From Dissophora ornata (lineage: Eukaryota > Mortierellomycota > Mortierellomycetes > Mortierellales > Mortierellaceae): a stretch of DNA of 11,851 bases. The position numbers and the translations under genes are program-made. The notes beneath the pieces are model-generated. The model was given only the letters and a program-made list of their open reading frames with translations, searched no databases and was not told the origin of the DNA. The stretch spans positions 1 through 11,851 of the forward strand of contig MU617500.1 in the NCBI GenBank assembly GCA_025201705.1, read 5' to 3'. Shown here piece by piece: positions 8,846 through 11,851 of the stretch (position 1 is its first letter; the number at the start of each line of letters is the position of its first letter).

Positions 8846-9324
8846 ATTGATTCCTGACTGTCACTTGCTGGTAGAGTAGATTTGGCGGCAATATTAGCTA
8901 GTCTGCCGTCGAGCAAATTGGACTTGTCCATGTCCTCAGCGTACACACTTACACTTTGTAAACACGGATGCAAGGCAGTAGATGATGTGATATGACCGGG
9001 AAACTGCAGATGTTTGGGCAGCGAAGGGTCTCGCTGTTTTCTTGACTGCAAGATGCTAAGTGCTCGTCATCAACCAAGAGGGATTGGTCATTTTACAGAT
9101 TTGCATACACTGCTATCTATTAAGTGGCAAGAATCGGCGGCTCACCTCAAACTCGAATCTGCTTCTTGTACTTCAAGGTGGTCTTCACAGGAACAGGGTG
9201 ATAGGGTGGTCGAGCGGAGCGATGTCCAGTTTAATTCGTCGCCTGTAGCAGAGTCGGTTGTTATCAAATATCAAGGATTAACATCTTTCACAAATACAGT
9301 GCCGTTCTCTCTGGGCTCACGCAT
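8842..9324 (-). pseudogene. Possible two-exon coding remnant upstream of the NACHT gene, unknown family
   Basis: Weak but structured signal. Reading from ATG 9324 gives 17 protein-like codons (MREPRENGTVFVKDVNP), then TGA at 9273-9271, then in the same frame YLITTDSATGDELNWTS and on to SSLR. There a consensus donor AG|GTGAGC occurs (9146|9145). A 90-nt intron (9145-9056, ending CTTAG) joins in phase 2 to a second open stretch (from 9055) that includes DKSNLLDGRLANIAAKS and ends QESI at TGA 8844-8842. That stop overlaps the NACHT ATG at 8845. The internal TGA could be a CGA-to-TGA transition, which would make this a dead 3' gene fragment. It may instead be 5' leader of the NACHT gene or chance. 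A 135-aa plus-strand ORF (9014-9421) covers the same DNA. I recognise no family. Confidence 0.3.
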
Positions 9325-9934
9325 TCTGACTGTAGCACTTCTACTAGTATCCTCGGTTCGAGTGTATCAATTCAGGAACGGACACGACGGATTACAAGAC
9401 TATGAGCGGTTTCTACACTGAACTTGGTCAGGCCGAGGATATGATCACGAGAGTGAAAGAGCAGAAGAGAATGGACGGTGGGGAAAAGGGAAAAAGGGAA
9501 GGAGGGAAAGTTGGTGAAAGTGGCGTCTCCATCGTTGCAGACTTTTCCATTGATCTAGCCCCTCGTCGAACTTGTGGTGGGCTCTCAATCTTTTCGGCGG
9601 ACCATGCACATTCACAGCCACACGTCTTCCCCACTACCGACAACTTCTTTTGAGTATCCCAAGAAAGCTCCTCTTCTTGTGGTGATCATTTTTGCTATCC
9701 CCGGTTCCACAGATGAACTTTATCCTCCAGTGCCAGTCAAACTCTCCCGTACGCGTTTCTTCGCTGGCTTGGTCGTCCGCTGATCTCGATGAAATCTGTT
9801 GGCCTCAGTTTGCAGTGGAGGATGACATCCCCTTTTCAATGCACTTTTAGAACACTTGCGTGCCCTGGGCATTCGTGATTATGACATCGCCGTCTCTTGT
9901 CTTTGTCTACACGCCTTACCATTTCCACTCTACA
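9325..9934. other. Intergenic spacer with a purine-rich tract
   Basis: About 600 bases without a supportable gene. From 9449 to 9523 the plus strand is strongly purine-rich, and 9480-9510 is a 31-nt pure G/A run. On the minus strand this is the CT-rich kind of tract often found upstream of fungal genes. A CT-rich stretch (9892-9932) precedes the ATG at 9935 and may be the leader of the decayed plus-strand gene. Short open segments at 9713-9849 and 9826-9930 in two frames look weakly protein-like, but I could not join them to anything. Confidence 0.4.
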
Positions 9935-10750
9935 ATGTATCGCCCACCCCCACTCCCGGTACGCCACAATCCAGCAAACTCGCAACCAGCCCAAACAGGA
10001 TTATTATAATGCGTTCAAGAAGCTTAACGTTACACACCCTTGAATCATCCCTCTCACTCGAATATTTCTACCGACACCTCTCCAAACCTTACCGAGCTCG
10101 CGCCGCCATCCTGTATGCTGTAGCAATATCTAATGGTTCAAGCTTCTCTACATTTTACTACGATCTTGACAACCTCCTTTGTGTTTCTCCAATCCCAAAG
10201 CAATTATTTCTTGATCCTACCCCTCATGTCACTAGCACTCTATACATATCCCCTTTGCGAACATTGCCAAGGCAGACGCCTCTCAGATTGATGCTACACA
10301 AGGTCTGCAGACTCTGCTCTAAAGCATCTCTCACTTCATTGATCAGCTGCCACAACTCCTACACGTCAGCGGTGTGTCGAGTCGACTGAGAACATGTCAT
10401 ACCATATCTTGAGGGGTTCCATGAGACTTACATGTTTCCCGAACTGATCTACTTTGTGGCCAGGCCCAAGCAAGTGGGGGAGTACCGTGAGAAGTATTGC
10501 GCGAACAGTAAAAGTACCGGGGATAGCGCCATGCTTGAAGAGTGGATGCGTGTGCCAGACAGCGAGGACGACTACGTGGATGAGAAGGTATACTAGAGCC
10601 AGGATGGTGCGAGGGATGAAACCATTTCCATGCCGTGCGGCCCAAGTCACGGATCTTCAGAGGAAACTCGCCGAGCAATGGGCCAGACTGCAAGAGGAAG
10701 TCCACAATCGCAACTCGAGGAACTCAAATATATCTTGCTACTTCATGTAG
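9935..10750 (+). pseudogene. Probable decayed gene, unrecognised helical protein
   Basis: Protein-like stretches follow one another in order but not in one frame. A start at 9935 (A at -3) gives a Pro-rich MYRPPPLPVRHNPANSQ. Around 9999-10046 the sense moves to another frame (QDYYNAFKKLN), then back at 10049-10112 (S/T/N/P-rich). A plausible intron (10113-10275, GTATGC...GGCAG) leads to ASQIDATQGLQTLL, TAA at 10320-10322, then SISHFIDQLPQLLHVSG. A one-base shift near 10389 leads to 66 clean codons (10390-10587), including YMFPELIYFVARPKQVG. A donor AAG|GTATAC and a 73-nt intron (10588-10660) lead to RKLAEQWARLQEEVHN and a stop at 10748-10750. The parts suggest a disordered N-terminus and alpha-helical, coiled-coil-like remainder. 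Two frame changes early, one stop and one later shift point to a pseudogene, unless the assembly has indels. No family is recognised. A 178-codon open frame (9856-10389) overlaps but reads less like protein. Confidence 0.42.
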
Positions 10751-10797
10751 CTGAAGTATGGCATCATCATTCCTTTTTTTATTTTTTTGTTTTTTTT
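10751..10797. other. Short convergent gap with a T-rich tract
   Basis: Only 47 bases separate the stop of the plus-strand decayed gene from the stop of BLOC1S2 on the minus strand. The plus strand is nearly all T from 10771. Its minus-strand complement contains AATAAA (10783-10778), 15 nt past the BLOC1S2 stop, a possible poly(A) signal for that gene though unusually close. Confidence 0.4.
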
Positions 10798-11806
10798 TTA
10801 TTTCAATGCTCGTTTCAGTCGAGATTCTATAAACCAATTATCATGGAAACCAAAGACATTTTAGCAAAAAAAAAAAAAAAAAAAAAAGGAAGCCTGCTGC
10901 AACATGGATTCGTGCACACGACTTGTAAATTACCTAATGATTTCGTGTATTCGTCGAGCTCTGCAGCAATGTTGCTTATCATGTCCGCCTGCTCGCTAAT
11001 CTCGTCGATCCTTGCCAGGTATGGCTCGAAATCTGAGTCTATTGGAAAACGTACAACATCCCCCCCAGGAAGGCCATATATACTCTTTGTTAATAAGGCG
11101 AGTCGAAAACCGGTGATGCCCAAACCAGTGACAATGGCTCAGATCCCTTACATGTCGTGCGCAGCTTGCCGACTTCCTGCATCAGTTCCTGCGCCACAAC
11201 TGCAAGCTCGCTATATCGCTCCTTGGTAATGTTGTTCATGTTCTCCAGCAACTTGTAATCCTCTCCCGTTGCTAAGCGAAACGAGAGGCACCCACAACAA
11301 AACGTCAGTCACCACAGGGTTGTTCTTCCATTTGCTGCAGATTTCCCTTTTTCCAACGGCTGCTGTATTGCGGGCCGGCATAGCGGGACACAGTTCGGCA
11401 AAAAAAAAAAAGAAATACCTAGCATCTCGCTCCTGAGATATTCAGCCAATTTGCGAAACATATCCTGACTCGTCCTTGCAACATGCTCCTGGCTCAAGTG
11501 CCTTGCTGCATCTGCTGCCGAGAACGTGCTGCTGCTTTGGTGGGACACTGACGAGCGCAGGGAATGTGCTCGCGACGACGACGGTGTGGGTGTTTCCGTG
11601 GTGGTGTGTTGAGGCGACAGGGCCATAGTTGCAGCCGATTTGGAGGGTGGAGACATCAACTGGGAAATGACAGATGATGAACCTGCATTCCTAGACGAAG
11701 TGATTCCTCCTGTCTGTGGACTGATCTGTGTAGTCGGTGGCTCTATTTGGATGCTGGGAGATCCTATCCTGGGGGACTGTAGGCTCATGTTCGAAAGTGT
11801 TGCCAT
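10798..11806 (-). CDS. Biogenesis of lysosome-related organelles complex 1 subunit 2 (BLOC-1 subunit 2), 4 exons
   Basis: Small coiled-coil subunit of BLOC-1, the complex that acts on endosomal membranes in sorting to lysosome- or vacuole-related compartments. Exons are 11806-11419, 11271-11152, 11032-10934 and 10826-10798, giving 211 aa. Introns are 147, 119 and 107 nt, all phase 1 with GT-AG ends (GTATTT..TTAG, GTAAGG..TCAG, GTAATT..ATAG). The conserved C-terminal half reads DMFRKLAEYL (115-124), then EDYKLLENMNNITKERYSEL (134-153), YFEPYLARIDEISEQADM (170-187) and LDEYTKSLESRLKRALK (195-211). This matches the animal BLOS2 pattern (EDYKLLENMN, QPYLDQI, YSKKLE). Residues 1-110 are a low-complexity S/T/P/Q-rich extension, probably disordered. 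The start at 11806 is the first Met, but an upstream exon beyond the window cannot be excluded. The splice model is supported by homology across every junction. Confidence 0.9.
10827..10933 (-). other. Intron 3 of BLOC1S2, with a T22 tract
   Basis: A 107-nt phase-1 intron, GTAATT...TTTATAG, holding 22 T on the sense strand (A run at 10866-10887 of the plus strand) and a GCTAAA branch-like motif just after it. Splicing joins ...TKSL to the 29-nt last exon, giving ESRLKRALK and a stop. Confidence 0.85.
10866..10887. repeat. Homopolymer, 22 A on plus strand (T22 in intron sense)
   Basis: Uninterrupted 22-nt run inside BLOC1S2 intron 3. In the gene's sense it is poly-T, 39 nt before the acceptor. 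Confidence 0.9.
11033..11151 (-). other. Intron 2 of BLOC1S2
   Basis: A 119-nt phase-1 intron, CAT|GTAAGG donor and GACTCAG acceptor. T (11152) plus AT (11032-11031) makes Tyr, giving RTT-Y-FEPYL in line with the family. Confidence 0.85.
11272..11418 (-). other. Intron 1 of BLOC1S2
   Basis: A 147-nt phase-1 intron, CTAG|GTATTTC donor and CGCTTAG acceptor. It has a T12 run right after the donor (A run 11400-11411 on the plus strand) and CTGAC branch-like sequence further in. G plus CA makes Ala, giving EML-A-TGEDYKLLEN. Confidence 0.86.
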
Positions 11807-11851
11807 GCTAATGCTAAGGTGCAGGTGGAGTAACGCGGTGCTCCTTTTTTT
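11807..11851 (-). other. 5' flank of BLOC1S2, cut by the window edge
   Basis: The last 45 bases lie upstream of the BLOC1S2 start. In the gene's sense they begin with a short A run and hold GCATTAGC-like direct repetition just before the ATG. The promoter lies outside the window. Confidence 0.4.

Noticed and set aside
9014..9421. A 135-aa plus-strand ORF
   Set aside because: It shows no recognisable domain and lies over the minus-strand candidate, which has consensus splice signals. It could still be real, but nothing supports it.
9856..10389. A plus-strand open frame of 178 codons
   Set aside because: Its apparent start is TTG, and it cuts across the frames holding the more protein-like stretches (QDYYNAFKKLN, IDATQGLQTLL, FIDQLPQLL). 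I prefer the decayed-gene reading, though the open length is notable.
10454..10750. A 98-aa plus-strand ORF
   Set aside because: Its first part is out of frame with the clean block at 10390-10587. Only its end, from 10661, is likely to be coding, as the last exon of the decayed gene.

Overview
The window looks like nuclear DNA of an early-diverging filamentous fungus, most probably Mortierellomycota (Mortierella/Linnemannia type). The grounds are short GT-AG introns of about 90-150 nt, CT-rich leaders, and a giant NACHT protein whose order of parts (TPR-like head, Arm-like helices, NACHT, pentapeptide repeats, long WD40 array, C-terminal tail) I recognise from that group. The lineage is inference; the introns and domains are read directly.

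Layout. 1-732: non-coding DNA with a 22-bp tandem repeat (75-169) and a CT-rich leader. 733-2489 (+): a three-exon gene for a 511-aa two-domain chromate (CHR) transporter. 2490-2937: gap between convergent genes. 2938-8845 (-): a three-exon gene for a 1893-aa STAND/NLR-like protein. Unspliced, it appears as three unrelated ORFs; two phase-consistent introns join them. 8842-9324 (-): a weak two-exon coding remnant whose stop overlaps the NACHT start. 9325-9934: spacer with a purine tract. 9935-10750 (+): a probable decayed gene of unknown family, readable only across frame changes and one internal stop. 10798-11806 (-): a four-exon gene for a 211-aa BLOC-1 subunit 2 (BLOC1S2) homolog, ending in a 29-nt exon.

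How the genes relate. They do not form a pathway or operon: an ion transporter, a presumed intracellular sensor/regulator and an endosomal trafficking subunit lie side by side. The STAND protein is the most unusual item. Its 15 WD40 blades vary mainly at blade-surface positions, and a pentapeptide segment sits between the NTPase and the sensor. Two remnants next to it suggest an accessory, turning-over stretch between conserved genes. Long poly-T runs lie on the sense strand of three introns in two genes.
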